From Gemmatimonadaceae bacterium (GTDB taxonomy: Bacteria > Gemmatimonadota > Gemmatimonadetes > Gemmatimonadales > Gemmatimonadaceae), in the NCBI GenBank assembly GCA_025450035.1, contig JANWIF010000033.1:1-41699 (forward strand): a stretch of DNA of 41,699 nt. Reading direction: 5' to 3'. The notes below the pieces were generated by a model. That model made no database searches, was not told the origin of the DNA, and saw nothing but the letters and a program-made list of their open reading frames with translations. Positions 1 to 11,089 of this stretch are shown piece by piece. Made by a program: the position numbers and the translations under genes. Each line of letters begins with the position of its first letter. Within the stretch, counting starts at the first letter, position 1.

Positions 1-419
1 ATGGCGCGGTCGTCGTCGAGCAGTTGCGAGGCCCGGTCGCGCATGGTGGTCCACAGCGCGTGCGCCGATCCCGACCCCCCGGCCTGGCGGGCGCCTTCCG
101 CCACCACGGCGCCCACGGCCCAGGCTAGATTCGCCGCCGTGGGTCGAGTCGCGACGATTCGCCGCGCGTGCTCGTTCACCCGACGGCCGAACGCGTCAAG
201 CGGATCGTGAGTGAACGCGCGCAGCGAAGCCACCAGCCCCATCGCCCCGGCGATCCCGATGGCGGGGGCGCCGCGCACAGCCAGGCACGTGATCGCGCCG
301 CACACGGCGTCGAGCGTGCGAAGGTCGCGTTCGACGAGCTGTTCCGGCAACGCGGTCTGGTCGATGATGCGGACCGCATCACCGTCCGGCGCCCAGCGCA
401 CCACCTCGAGAGAGTGCAC
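1..419 (-). CDS. mtnA: S-methyl-5-thioribose-1-phosphate isomerase, N-terminal part
   Basis: The gene runs off the left edge of the window, and about 139 N-terminal residues of a usual ~340-350 are present. The minus-strand translation carries family signatures: DQTALPEQL near residues 21-29, the conserved VRGAPAIGIAGAMGLV block, and TRPTAANLAWAV further on. MtnA belongs to the eIF-2B-alpha-like family and converts 5-methylthioribose-1-phosphate to the ribulose form in cytoplasmic methionine salvage. An in-frame TAA at 492-494 limits the N-terminus. I chose GTG at 419 because family members begin shortly before the hydrophobic-Arg-Trp segment, but GTG at 407 or 404 is also possible and no strong ribosome site decides. 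It is divergent from the crotonase gene. I am confident of the family and less sure of the start. Confidence 0.85.
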   Translation of the reverse strand, partial: MHSLEVVRWAPDGDAVRIIDQTALPEQLVERDLRTLDAVCGAITCLAVRGAPAIGIAGAMGLVASLRAFTHDPLDAFGRRVNEHARRIVATRPTAANLAWAVGAVVAEGARQAGGSGSAHALWTTMRDRASQLLDDDRA

Positions 420-553
420 GGGCGAAACGTACCGCGCCGCGCGGTCGCGCGGAACGAGCCGAGGCCGCGCGGCACAGCGCGCCGGCGCGAATTAGATTCC
501 GGTCGACCCGACCGTCCTCGCCCCCCCCCGTCCCCGCTCCGAGCGATCGCCGA
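420..553. other. intergenic region between divergent mtnA and crotonase genes
   Basis: These 134 bases must hold the promoters for both divergent genes. They contain a run of nine C residues at 521-529 inside a pyrimidine-rich stretch. I see no convincing -35/-10 pair. Confidence 0.4.
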
Positions 554-1336
554 ATGTCCTTCGTCACACTCACCTTCGACGTCACCGACCGTGTCGCAAC
601 CATTCGTGTGAACCGGCCGGAGAAGCTCAACGCGCTGAACGACGAGACCATCGCGGAGCTCGGCGACGCGATCGAACTCGTGCTCCGGCGCGAGGACGTG
701 GCCGGCGCGCAGCACCCGGGCACGGGCACCACGGCCTTCGTCGCCGGCGCCGACATCGCGGAGCTGTCCCGCCAGGGCGCGCTCGACGGCCGCGCCCGCG
801 CGCTCCGCGGCCAGCGCGTGTTCTCGATGGTGGAACGATCGACGAAACCGGTGATCGCCGCGGTGAACGGCTTTGCGTTAGGCGGAGGCTGTGAGCTGGC
901 CATGGCGTGTCATCTCCGCATCGCCGCCGAGCGCGCGAAGTTCGGGCAACCGGAAGTGAAGTTGGGCATCACGCCGGGCTACGGCGGCACGCAGCGCCTC
1001 GCGCGCCTGGTGGGCACGGGCCGCGCGCTGCAACTGCTCCTCACCGGCGAGATGATCGACGCGGCCGAGGCCTACCGGATCGGGCTGGTGAACGCCGTGG
1101 TGCCGGACGCGGAGGTGCTCCCGACGGCGGAGCGGATGATGCGACAGATCATCGCGCAAGGTCCGTTGGCGGTTGCACTGTGCATTGAGGCGGTGCATCG
1201 CGGCGCCGATTTGCCGCTCGACGAGGGGTTGGAGCTCGAGGCGGCGTACTTTGGACTCTTGTCCGCTACGCAGGACATGCACGAGGGGATGAGCGCCTTT
1301 GTCGAGAAGCGCGACGCGCGCTTTACCGGGCGATAG
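554..1336 (+). CDS. enoyl-CoA hydratase/isomerase family protein (crotonase)
   Basis: This 260-residue protein is full length for the crotonase family, which hydrates trans-2-enoyl-CoA in beta-oxidation and related CoA-ester chemistry in the cytoplasm. The oxyanion-hole loop VAGADI is at about 63-68. Both catalytic glutamates of enoyl-CoA hydratases are present: Glu114 in GGGCELAMA and Glu134 in FGQPEVKLG, followed by the PGYGGTQRL block. The strand just before the oxyanion loop reads AGAQHPGTG, where most relatives have a hydrophobic strand ending in LTG-x-G. Length is preserved and the other frames do not restore the usual strand, so I treat it as sequence divergence. ATG 554 starts the conserved N-terminus, with only a weak purine-rich site upstream. 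recF follows one base after the stop, suggesting co-transcription. The exact substrate cannot be told. Confidence 0.93.
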   Translation: MSFVTLTFDVTDRVATIRVNRPEKLNALNDETIAELGDAIELVLRREDVAGAQHPGTGTTAFVAGADIAELSRQGALDGRARALRGQRVFSMVERSTKPVIAAVNGFALGGGCELAMACHLRIAAERAKFGQPEVKLGITPGYGGTQRLARLVGTGRALQLLLTGEMIDAAEAYRIGLVNAVVPDAEVLPTAERMMRQIIAQGPLAVALCIEAVHRGADLPLDEGLELEAAYFGLLSATQDMHEGMSAFVEKRDARFTGR

Positions 1337-1337
1337 G

Positions 1338-2537
1338 ATGCACGTGATGGAGGCCGCAGGTCCCGCGCTCGCGGCCGGCACGGCGGCGCCGGCGGCGCCG
1401 CCGGTGTCGCGCGCGCGGCTCGTGCGCGTCGAGGTGCGCGATTTTCGCAACCTCCACCGCGTGGACGTGGCGCCGCCGGTCGAGGGCATGATACTCGTGG
1501 GCGAGAACGGCCAGGGAAAGACGAATTTTCTCGAGGCCATTCATTATCTGCAGCTGCTGCGGTCGTTTCGCGGCGCGCGCGACACGGAATTGGTGAACTT
1601 CGAGGCGCGGGCGTTTTATCTGGCCGCCGACCTTGCAGACGCGCGTGCGCGGACGGTCTCGGCGGGATTCGAACGCTCGTCCAAGCGCAAGCGGGTGCTC
1701 GTGGACGGCGGCGAAACCGACCGCCTTACCGATGCGTTAGGCGCGTTCCCCGCGGTGCTGTTCTCGCCGCGCGACGGGGGGATCGTGGCCGGAGCAGCGG
1801 CAGCGCGGCGGCGCCTGCTGGATGTGATGCTGGCGCTCAGCGCGCGGCCCTACCTGGTCGCGCTGCAGCGGTATCGTACCGCGCTCGCGCAGCGGGGTGC
1901 GGCCATGCGCCAGCCCGGACCGGCGGCGCGGGTGGAACAGAGCGTCGCGGTGTGGGAGACCCCGCTGGCCGAGAGCGGCGCCGTGCTCTGGCTGGCCCGG
2001 CGCGCCTGGGTGGATGCGCACCGCGCGCGGTATGCCGAGCTGTGCCGCGGCATCGGCGAGCGCGGCACCGCGGCCATGCGCTACGTGAGCAGCGTCGCCG
2101 CGGGAGCCGCCGACCCGGGCGCCCTGCGTGACGCGCTCCGTGATGCGCTGGCCCGCCATCGCGCGGCCGACATCCGGCGCGGCCTCACGCACGCGGGCCC
2201 GCACCGCGACGATCTCGCGCTCTCGCTCGACGGACGGGAGCTCCGCACGTATGGATCCGCGGGACAGCAGCGCACCGCCGCGATCGCCCTCCGCCTGCTC
2301 GAAGCCGACACGCGCCGAGCCGCCGCCGGCAGTGAACCCATCATCCTGCTCGACGATCCGTTCGCCGAGCTGGACGCCGGACGCTCGCTCCGCATCCTCG
2401 AGCTGCTGAGCGCGGAGCGCTCCGGGCAGATCGTGCTCGCCGTGCCGCGCGACGGCGACATTCCGTTAGGCCTCACCCAGCTGGCCCGCCATCGCGTCAC
2501 CGCCGGCGCGATCACGCCTGCCGCGGGCGCCGCATGA
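1338..2537 (+). CDS. recF: DNA replication and repair protein RecF
   Basis: This 399-residue SMC-like ATPase loads RecA at single-strand gaps together with RecO and RecR. The start of the RecF domain (VRVEVRDFRNLH) is near residues 29-40, the Walker A motif GENGQGKT at 55-62, the ABC signature YGSAGQQRT in the C-terminal third, and Walker B ILLDDPFAELD shortly after. I chose ATG 1338, one base after the crotonase stop; ATG 1347 is an alternative. The extra ~25 Ala/Pro-rich residues before the conserved strand are probably disordered. The gene overlaps the DUF721 gene by four bases (ATGA), so translation is likely coupled. recF, DUF721 and gyrB occur close together in many bacteria, but dnaA and dnaN are not next to them here. 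Confidence 0.96.
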   Translation: MHVMEAAGPALAAGTAAPAAPPVSRARLVRVEVRDFRNLHRVDVAPPVEGMILVGENGQGKTNFLEAIHYLQLLRSFRGARDTELVNFEARAFYLAADLADARARTVSAGFERSSKRKRVLVDGGETDRLTDALGAFPAVLFSPRDGGIVAGAAAARRRLLDVMLALSARPYLVALQRYRTALAQRGAAMRQPGPAARVEQSVAVWETPLAESGAVLWLARRAWVDAHRARYAELCRGIGERGTAAMRYVSSVAAGAADPGALRDALRDALARHRAADIRRGLTHAGPHRDDLALSLDGRELRTYGSAGQQRTAAIALRLLEADTRRAAAGSEPIILLDDPFAELDAGRSLRILELLSAERSGQIVLAVPRDGDIPLGLTQLARHRVTAGAITPAAGAA

Positions 2538-2851
2538 GCCCGCCGCCGCGCAGGGGTCCGCCCCAACCGCTCCGCGACGCGCTCGCCGGCTTCCTGCGCC
2601 GCGCAGGCCTAACGGAACGCATCGAGCAGGCGTCGATCATCCCCGAGTGGGCGGCGCTCGTGGGCGAGCAGATCGCCTCCGTCACCACCGCGCAGATGGT
2701 GACGCGCGATGGCACGCTGTTCGTGGATGTGACCACCAATGCCTGGATGCAGGAGCTGTCACTGATGGAGCCGCAGCTGCTCAAGGCTCTGAACTCCCGG
2801 CCAGGCGGCTCGACCATCCAGCGGCTGCGCTGGCGCCTCAAACGCCCCTGA
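2534..2851 (+). CDS. DUF721/DciA-like protein
   Basis: This small basic protein of 105 residues matches the DUF721 (DciA-like) family. It has the pattern of that domain: an N-terminal helix (LRDALAGFLRRAGL), then IIPEWAALVGEQIA, a strand LFVDVTTNAWMQEL, and a basic C-terminus. DciA proteins act as loaders or recruiters of the replicative helicase DnaB in bacteria that lack DnaC or DnaI. That is family knowledge, and this protein's role is inferred from it. The ATG overlaps the recF stop by four bases. Its place between recF and gyrB is typical of the family. Confidence 0.88.
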   Translation: MSPPPRRGPPQPLRDALAGFLRRAGLTERIEQASIIPEWAALVGEQIASVTTAQMVTRDGTLFVDVTTNAWMQELSLMEPQLLKALNSRPGGSTIQRLRWRLKRP

Positions 2852-2958
2852 GCGTGCTCTGGTCGGCACGTGCGCCGCCCGACATATTTCGCCACTACGC
2901 GTCCCGCACACGCGGCGCACCGCGCCGCACCACTTTCTTCTCCTCCATTTCTTCCCCC

Positions 2959-4704
2959 ATGTCATCGTACTTCGCCCGGATCGCTCTCGCGCTCGCGTTC
3001 CCTGTGGCGTTGGCTGCGCAGACCCCCGCCGCGCCCAACGCGACCGCCGGCGGCGTGGTTCCGCTGCCGCCCACGACACTCCCGCTCAAACACGCGCCGC
3101 GCCCGACATCGCCGGCCATCTCCGCCGCGGATCTCATGACGCGCCTGTACATCTTCTCCGATGACTCGATGCTCGGACGTGAGGCCGGCACCGAGGGGAA
3201 CGTGCGCGGCACCGATTACATCGCGGGCGAGATCAAGCGGATGGGCTTGATTCCCGCCGGAGACGACGGCACGTACTTCCAAACCATCCCGCTCAAGACG
3301 CGCACGATCGACTCGACGTCGACGTTCTCCGTGGGCGGCACGCCCCTGGAGTTGGGCACAGACTACCTCCCCATCTCGCGGCAAGCCGCCCCCGCCGCCA
3401 CGATGCAGGTCGTTTATGGCGGCGACATTCAGGATACGACCAAGCGCATCGCCCCCGATCAGGCGAAGGGGAAGCTGGTGGTGTTTTCCGTGCAGGGAAA
3501 CGCGATGACGGTGCTGCGCTCCATGCGCCGCAGCCCCGACCTGGACAGCGCCGGCGCGATCGCGATTGCCGGGCTGGACGCGCTGCCGCCGCGGTTCCTG
3601 GGATTCTTCACCCGCCCGCAGACGTTTCTCGACGACAACACCACGCCCACGACCGGCACCGAGCTGTTCTTCATCTCCACCGGCGCGGCGGCCAAGCTCC
3701 TCGGCGCTTCGCCTAACGGCCTAACGCCAGGCGCCGCCGGCGGAACGGCGTCGATCGACATCCGCTACACCACCACGCCCTCGGCGTTTCCCGCGCGCAA
3801 CGTGGTCGGCATCGTTCCGGGCAGCGACCCCGCGCTGCGCGGTGAATATGTCGCCATCGGGGCGCACAACGACCACCTCGGCGTCGCCGCGCATCCAGTC
3901 GACCACGACTCGCTGCGCATCTGGAATCATATCGTCCGCCCCGAAGGGGCCGACGACGGAAACAAGCAACCCACGCCCGCCGAGCAGGCCGAAGTTGACA
4001 AGGCGCTGGCGGCCTTCCGCGCCGCGCACCCCCACAGCGAGCGGCTCGACTCGATCGACAACGGCGCCGACGACGACGGATCCGGTTCCGTTTCCGCCCT
4101 CGAGATCGCGCAGCACATCGCGGCCATGAAAGTAAAGCCCAAGCGCTCCATCCTGTTCGTCTGGCACGTGGGAGAAGAAAAAGGACTCCTCGGCTCGCGG
4201 TACTTCACCGATCACCCCACCGTGGCGCGCGACAGCATCGTGACGCAACTCAACATGGACATGGTGGGACGCGGCGATGCCTACGATGAGACTGGGCGCA
4301 CGAAAGAAGGCGTGCCAATCCACGGCAGCGCCGGCTACCTGCAGCTCGTCGGCTCGCGCCGGCTGTCCACCGAGCTCGGCGACTTGATCGAGAAGGTCAA
4401 CACCGAGGGTCATCACAACCTGACCCTCGACTACTCGATCGACGCCAACGGCCACCCCTCCAACATCTATTGCCGGAGCGACCATTACGAGTATGCGCGC
4501 TACGGCATTCCAATTACGTTCTTTACCACCGGGCTGCACTCGGATTACCACCAAGTAACGGACGAACCCGAGTATATCGATTACGTGCACATGGCGCGCG
4601 TCGTGAACTTCGTGTCGGACGTTGCGGTGCACGTGGCCGACCTCGATCACCGCGTGGTGGTGGATCAGCCCAAGCCGGATCCGCACGGCGCCTGTCGGCA
4701 ATAG
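2959..4704 (+). CDS. secreted M28-family zinc aminopeptidase with PA-type insert
   Basis: This 581-residue exported metallopeptidase has an N-terminal signal peptide (residues 1-20, cut after ALAA, before QTPAA). A protease-associated (PA-like) region fills about 110-260, and the M28 catalytic domain follows. Zinc-binding and catalytic residues are all visible: His303 and Asp305 in GAHNDHLG, Asp371 in GADDDGSGS, Glu406-Glu407 in HVGEEKGLLG, Asp434 in LNMDMVGR and His531 in SDYHQVTDE. It should release amino acids or dipeptides from peptides outside the cytoplasm. I chose ATG 2959 because it directly precedes the signal peptide; the longer upstream frame overlaps the DUF721 gene. An intrinsic terminator follows. 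About 107 bases separate it from DUF721, so it may have its own promoter. Confidence 0.93.
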   Translation: MSSYFARIALALAFPVALAAQTPAAPNATAGGVVPLPPTTLPLKHAPRPTSPAISAADLMTRLYIFSDDSMLGREAGTEGNVRGTDYIAGEIKRMGLIPAGDDGTYFQTIPLKTRTIDSTSTFSVGGTPLELGTDYLPISRQAAPAATMQVVYGGDIQDTTKRIAPDQAKGKLVVFSVQGNAMTVLRSMRRSPDLDSAGAIAIAGLDALPPRFLGFFTRPQTFLDDNTTPTTGTELFFISTGAAAKLLGASPNGLTPGAAGGTASIDIRYTTTPSAFPARNVVGIVPGSDPALRGEYVAIGAHNDHLGVAAHPVDHDSLRIWNHIVRPEGADDGNKQPTPAEQAEVDKALAAFRAAHPHSERLDSIDNGADDDGSGSVSALEIAQHIAAMKVKPKRSILFVWHVGEEKGLLGSRYFTDHPTVARDSIVTQLNMDMVGRGDAYDETGRTKEGVPIHGSAGYLQLVGSRRLSTELGDLIEKVNTEGHHNLTLDYSIDANGHPSNIYCRSDHYEYARYGIPITFFTTGLHSDYHQVTDEPEYIDYVHMARVVNFVSDVAVHVADLDHRVVVDQPKPDPHGACRQ

Positions 4705-4739
4705 TCGATCGCGGTCGTATCGCCGGTACAGCGATAGAG

Positions 4740-4776
4740 CGGGCGCACGGCGATGAGTCATGCGCCCGTCTTTTTT
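4740..4776 (+). terminator. intrinsic terminator after the M28 peptidase
   Basis: An 8-bp perfect stem (CGGGCGCA at 4740-4747 with TGCGCCCG at 4761-4768) encloses a 13-base loop and is followed by a run of six T at 4771-4776. This is a textbook rho-independent terminator on the plus strand. It separates the recF-DUF721-peptidase group from gyrB. Confidence 0.88.
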
Positions 4777-4824
4777 GCAACTGCCTGACCGTCGACGGCC
4801 GGCAACTTCGCGGTATCTAACTAC

Positions 4825-4853
4825 TTGAATTCACAAGAATTTAGGTGTACATT
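4825..4853 (+). promoter_or_regulatory. sigma-70-type promoter of gyrB
   Basis: TTGAAT at 4825-4830 and TACATT at 4848-4853 are separated by exactly 17 bases, within an AT-rich island that stands out from the GC-rich surroundings. Transcription would begin near 4860, giving a leader of about 90 bases before the gyrB ATG. This is a pattern match only. Confidence 0.65.
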
Positions 4854-4877
4854 GTGATGTTGGCACGGCAGCGCTGA

Positions 4878-8188
<3,311 letters not shown>

Positions 8189-8256
8189 TGACTCTGGTCC
8201 GGGGTATTTCTAGTGTATCGCCGCGCGCTCTCTCACCATCCAATGTCGGAGCTTTC

Positions 8257-9030
8257 ATGCTCGCTCGCTACCTCACGATCGGAACGATGTTCGCACTGAG
8301 CGTTGCAACGGCGAACGCGCAGACATCCGCCCAGCACATTGCGGAGGGCGACAGCGCCCACGTTGCGCTCGACCCCACATCAGCGCTCGCGCACTACCAA
8401 GCCGCGCTGGCGGCCGATTCCACCAATTATGAAGCGCTCTGGAAAGCCTCGCGCGAAGCGGTGGACCTGGGTGAGTTCGAGCCCGATAAGGACAAACGAA
8501 AGCAGTATTACGCCGAAGGCGAGCAACTCGCGCGCCGAGCGGTGGCGGCTGATTCCACCAATGCGGAGGGGCATTTTGCCCTCGCCCGCGCCATGGGTCG
8601 CGTAGCCCTGACACTCGGCGCAAAAGATCGCGTGAAATACGGCAAGGACGTACGCGCACAGGCCCTCGAAGCGCTCAAGTACGATTCGTTACATGCCGGT
8701 GCGCTTCACGTGCTGGGTCGCTGGAACGCCGAGATCATGCGTCTCAGTGGATTCTCACGATTCTTCGCCAAGTCGTTCCTCGGCGGCGGCATCTTCGACC
8801 AGGCGAGCTGGGACTCCGCCGTCACGTACATGGAAAAGTCTGTGGCCCTGGACCCTGACCGTCTGGTGCACCACCTGGACCTCGCCGAGATCTATCGCGA
8901 TCGCAATCACTCCGGCGACCGCGACAGGGCGCGTGCGCAGTTCGAAGCGGTGATCAACGGCAAGATTACCGAGTACAACGACAAATTCTACCAACAGCAG
9001 GCAGCGGTGGAGCTGGCGAAGCTCCACTGA
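8257..9030 (+). CDS. exported TPR-repeat protein
   Basis: This 257-residue protein starts with a signal peptide (ATG 8257; cut near ANAQT, residues 15-20), so it is probably periplasmic. The mature part is alpha-helical with TPR-like repeats: SALAHYQAALAADSTNYEAL, then a helix pair around GEQLARRAVAADSTNAEGH, and near the end YMEKSVALDPDRLVHHLDLAEIY. Such repeats serve as protein-binding scaffolds; no enzyme motif is visible. GGAG at 8248-8251 sits six bases before the ATG and decides the start over the upstream in-frame GTG/TTG. It is divergent from deoA. The specific partner is unknown. Confidence 0.85.
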   Translation: MLARYLTIGTMFALSVATANAQTSAQHIAEGDSAHVALDPTSALAHYQAALAADSTNYEALWKASREAVDLGEFEPDKDKRKQYYAEGEQLARRAVAADSTNAEGHFALARAMGRVALTLGAKDRVKYGKDVRAQALEALKYDSLHAGALHVLGRWNAEIMRLSGFSRFFAKSFLGGGIFDQASWDSAVTYMEKSVALDPDRLVHHLDLAEIYRDRNHSGDRDRARAQFEAVINGKITEYNDKFYQQQAAVELAKLH

Positions 9031-9091
9031 TCGCGTCGTGTGTCGTGGGCCGTGTCGCTGCGACGCGCCACTTGCGGCGCGCGGCACGGAG

Positions 9092-9430
9092 CTAGCGTTT
9101 CATGCTCCTGCGCAGCCGTTTCTCGCCTTTTCGAGCGCTTCGTCGAATGTCATCCCGTAGGTCGTCCACCCGATCGGCTACCCGATCGCCGAGCCGCCGC
9201 GCCCGCCGTCCCAGCAGTTTGCGCGTCTCATCGCCGGGCCGCGGGGCCAGCAGCAGAGCGACGCCAGCACCCAAGGCAACGCCAAGCATCAGACCGGCGG
9301 TGAAGGATGCCACCGACCGTCCGTCGCCCTCCGCGACGTCCTCGTGCGCCGTCTCCTCGATCTCCACGTCTGACGTATCTGGATCGCCGTTACCAGCGCG
9401 CCCGCTGACGAAATCCGTTGGGCGAGACAT
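9092..9430 (-). CDS. YtxH-like single-pass membrane protein
   Basis: This 112-residue protein begins with an acidic N-terminus (SDVEIEETAHEDVAEGDG), followed by one membrane segment (FTAGLMLGVALGAGVALLLAP, about residues 50-70). It ends in a strongly basic helical tail (RKLLGRRARRLGDRVADRV and onward). A glycine-rich membrane helix ending in LLLAPRPGDETRKLL is typical of YtxH/gas-vesicle-like stress proteins, whose exact function is not known. ATG 9430 is preceded by a purine-rich ribosome site (AGAGGGA), which decides it over the longer frame starting at 9532. It is convergent with the TPR gene. Confidence 0.82.
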   Translation of the reverse strand: MSRPTDFVSGRAGNGDPDTSDVEIEETAHEDVAEGDGRSVASFTAGLMLGVALGAGVALLLAPRPGDETRKLLGRRARRLGDRVADRVDDLRDDIRRSARKGEKRLRRSMKR

Positions 9431-9455
9431 AAATTTCCCTCTGTCGGTCGAAGTG

Positions 9456-9474
9456 TTGCCATTTCGTATGGCAA
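9456..9474. other. small perfect hairpin upstream of ytxH-like gene
   Basis: TTGCCAT at 9456-9462 and ATGGCAA at 9468-9474 form a 7-bp inverted repeat with a 5-base loop. It lies 26 bases upstream of the YtxH-like start, in the 242-base gap (9431-9672) before the receiver gene. It could be an operator or a leader hairpin. Nothing else is recognisable in that gap. Confidence 0.35.
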
Positions 9475-9672
9475 GAAGCTTGCTTGTCGCGTTGGTTCCT
9501 GTCGAGATTAGCGGGACGTCCTGCGCGGGCACGGCCTGTGCGTTCCACTATGCTGCGTCGGCCGCGAGCATGCGCCGGCCGACTGCCGCGGCGCCGCGGT
9601 GAGCCGGCACACCCTGCGGAGCGTGGATCAGCCCTCCCCGCAATGCCATGTGGTTTTCGCGCGAGGATATGC

Positions 9673-10065
9673 ATGACCAGCATCCCCGAAAAGACCGTGT
9701 TGCTCGTGGAGGATAACGAGGACAACCGCATCGTGTACTCCACCATCCTCCAGCACTTCGGCTATCGGGTGATGGAGGCGCTGAACGGTGAAGAGGGGAT
9801 TGCCAAGGCCCGCTCGGAACAGCCGGACCTGATTCTCATGGATATCTCGATCCCGGTGATCGATGGCTGGGAGGCGACGCAGGTGCTCAAGCGCGATCCG
9901 ACCACACGCGGGATCCCGATCATCGCCCTTACCGCGCACGCGCTTGCGTCCGACCGCGAGAAGGCGATGGAAGTGGGGTGCGACAGCTACCTGGCGAAGC
10001 CGTGCGAGCCAAAAACGGTGGTGAGCGAGGTCGAGCGATTCATCGGGAAAGGAAATGGCCGCTAG
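9673..10065 (+). CDS. single-domain response regulator, DivK-like
   Basis: This 130-residue protein is a single receiver domain without an output domain. The acidic pair is in LLVEDNEDNR, the phosphoacceptor is Asp57 in LILMDISIPVIDGWE, the conserved threonine is in IIALTAHALASD, and Lys109 is in YLAKPCEP. The sequence style (VEDNEDN, MDI-PVIDGWEA, LTAHA) is that of DivK/CheY-like relay regulators. GAGG at 9663-9666 lies six bases before ATG 9673, which decides the start. It overlaps the next gene by 11 bases and is probably co-transcribed with it. The DivK-PleD pair is a known functional pairing in alphaproteobacteria; the parallel here is an inference. Confidence 0.92.
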   Translation: MTSIPEKTVLLVEDNEDNRIVYSTILQHFGYRVMEALNGEEGIAKARSEQPDLILMDISIPVIDGWEATQVLKRDPTTRGIPIIALTAHALASDREKAMEVGCDSYLAKPCEPKTVVSEVERFIGKGNGR

Positions 10066-11089
10066 CCGTGGCGCGAGACCACACGTCCTCATCGTCGACG
10101 ACAACGAGGACAACCGCGACGTGCTGCAAATGCGCTTCGAGGCCGCCGGCTATGTCGCGCTATGCGCGAGCGATGGCGAAGAAGCGTTGACCCTTGTCGC
10201 CGCCTCGGCGCCCGATGTGATCCTGCTCGATGTCATGATGCCGCGACTCGACGGCTTCGAGGTGGCGCGCCGAATCAAGAACGATTCCACGCTGCCGTTC
10301 ATTCCGATCATCATGCAGACGGCGCTGGACAGCGTGGAGCGAAAAATCGAAGGGTTGCGCGCGGGCGCCGATGACTATGTCACGAAGCCGGTGAACTTCG
10401 AGGAGCTCGAGGCCCGTGTGCGCTCGATGCTGCGCATCAAGGCGCTGCAGGATGAAGTGCAGCGGCGCGAGAGCGAGCTGGAACGTGCCAACGCCGCGCT
10501 CCTCCAGCTCGCGGTATCGGATGCGCTTACAGGGCTCGACAACCGGCGCCGCGTGGACGAGCGGTTGCGCGAGATGTTCGAGCACTCGGTTCGCCTGCGC
10601 GAGCCGCTGGCGCTCGCGATGTTCGACCTGGACCACTTCAAGAATGTGAATGACCGGTTCGGTCATCGTTGCGGCGATGCGATGCTGCGGGAAATCGGCC
10701 TGGTGCTGCAGAGCTCGATGCGCGAGATCGATCAGGTCGGACGCTACGGCGGGGAGGAGTTCCTGGTACTGCTCCCGGGCGCCGTGTCCGAGGCCGCGGT
10801 GACCTTCGCGGACCGAGCGCGTCTCAGAGTAGCGGCGCACCGGTTCACCTTCGAGGGACACGAGTTGCACGCCACGGTCAGCTGCGGCGTGGCGGCGTGG
10901 CCCCACCAGCAGCTCGTGAACCGCGACGCGTTGCTGCAAGCGGCCGACGATGCGCTCTACGTGGCCAAGCGTCTTGGCAGGAACCGCGTGGTCCGCTTCG
11001 CCAGCGCCGAATTCAACGCCAACTTCAGAGACTTCCATGATCAGCACGGCAGTGGAGCCGCCGCGGGAGGAACGACCGCTGTCGGGTGA
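10055..11089 (+). CDS. PleD-like diguanylate cyclase (receiver-GGDEF)
   Basis: This 344-residue protein joins an N-terminal receiver (VDDNEDNR at 14-21, phosphoacceptor Asp59, Lys111) to a GGDEF domain through a helical linker (about 122-155). The active-site loop is GGEEF at 232-236. The product-inhibition I-site REID lies at 223-226, at the standard distance, so this should be an active, feedback-inhibited cyclase making cyclic di-GMP from two GTP when phosphorylated. ATG 10055 is preceded by GGGAAAGGA. It overlaps the single-domain regulator upstream by 11 bases and the GAF gene downstream by 53 bases, arguing for one transcript. The ~25 residues after the GGDEF domain are low-complexity. 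Confidence 0.94.
   Translation: MAASRGARPHVLIVDDNEDNRDVLQMRFEAAGYVALCASDGEEALTLVAASAPDVILLDVMMPRLDGFEVARRIKNDSTLPFIPIIMQTALDSVERKIEGLRAGADDYVTKPVNFEELEARVRSMLRIKALQDEVQRRESELERANAALLQLAVSDALTGLDNRRRVDERLREMFEHSVRLREPLALAMFDLDHFKNVNDRFGHRCGDAMLREIGLVLQSSMREIDQVGRYGGEEFLVLLPGAVSEAAVTFADRARLRVAAHRFTFEGHELHATVSCGVAAWPHQQLVNRDALLQAADDALYVAKRLGRNRVVRFASAEFNANFRDFHDQHGSGAAAGGTTAVG

Noticed and set aside
521-529. Run of nine C as a possible phase-variation tract.
   Set aside because: It is in an intergenic region without a visible promoter, and a single GC-rich homopolymer in this genome is not unusual.
684-745. Possible compensated frameshift in the crotonase gene just before the oxyanion loop (AGAQHPGTG).
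   Set aside because: Neither other frame restores the usual hydrophobic strand, and spacing to VAGADI is normal, so ordinary divergence is more likely.
1664-1675. ATTCGAAC-type stretch resembling the T-loop of a minus-strand tRNA.
   Set aside because: It lies inside the recF reading frame, and no acceptor or anticodon stems can be formed around it.
3721-4761. Long minus-strand frame (about 346 codons) opposite the M28 peptidase.
   Set aside because: The plus-strand protein has every catalytic ligand; the antisense product is rich in Val, Arg, His and Asp, as shadows in GC-rich DNA usually are.
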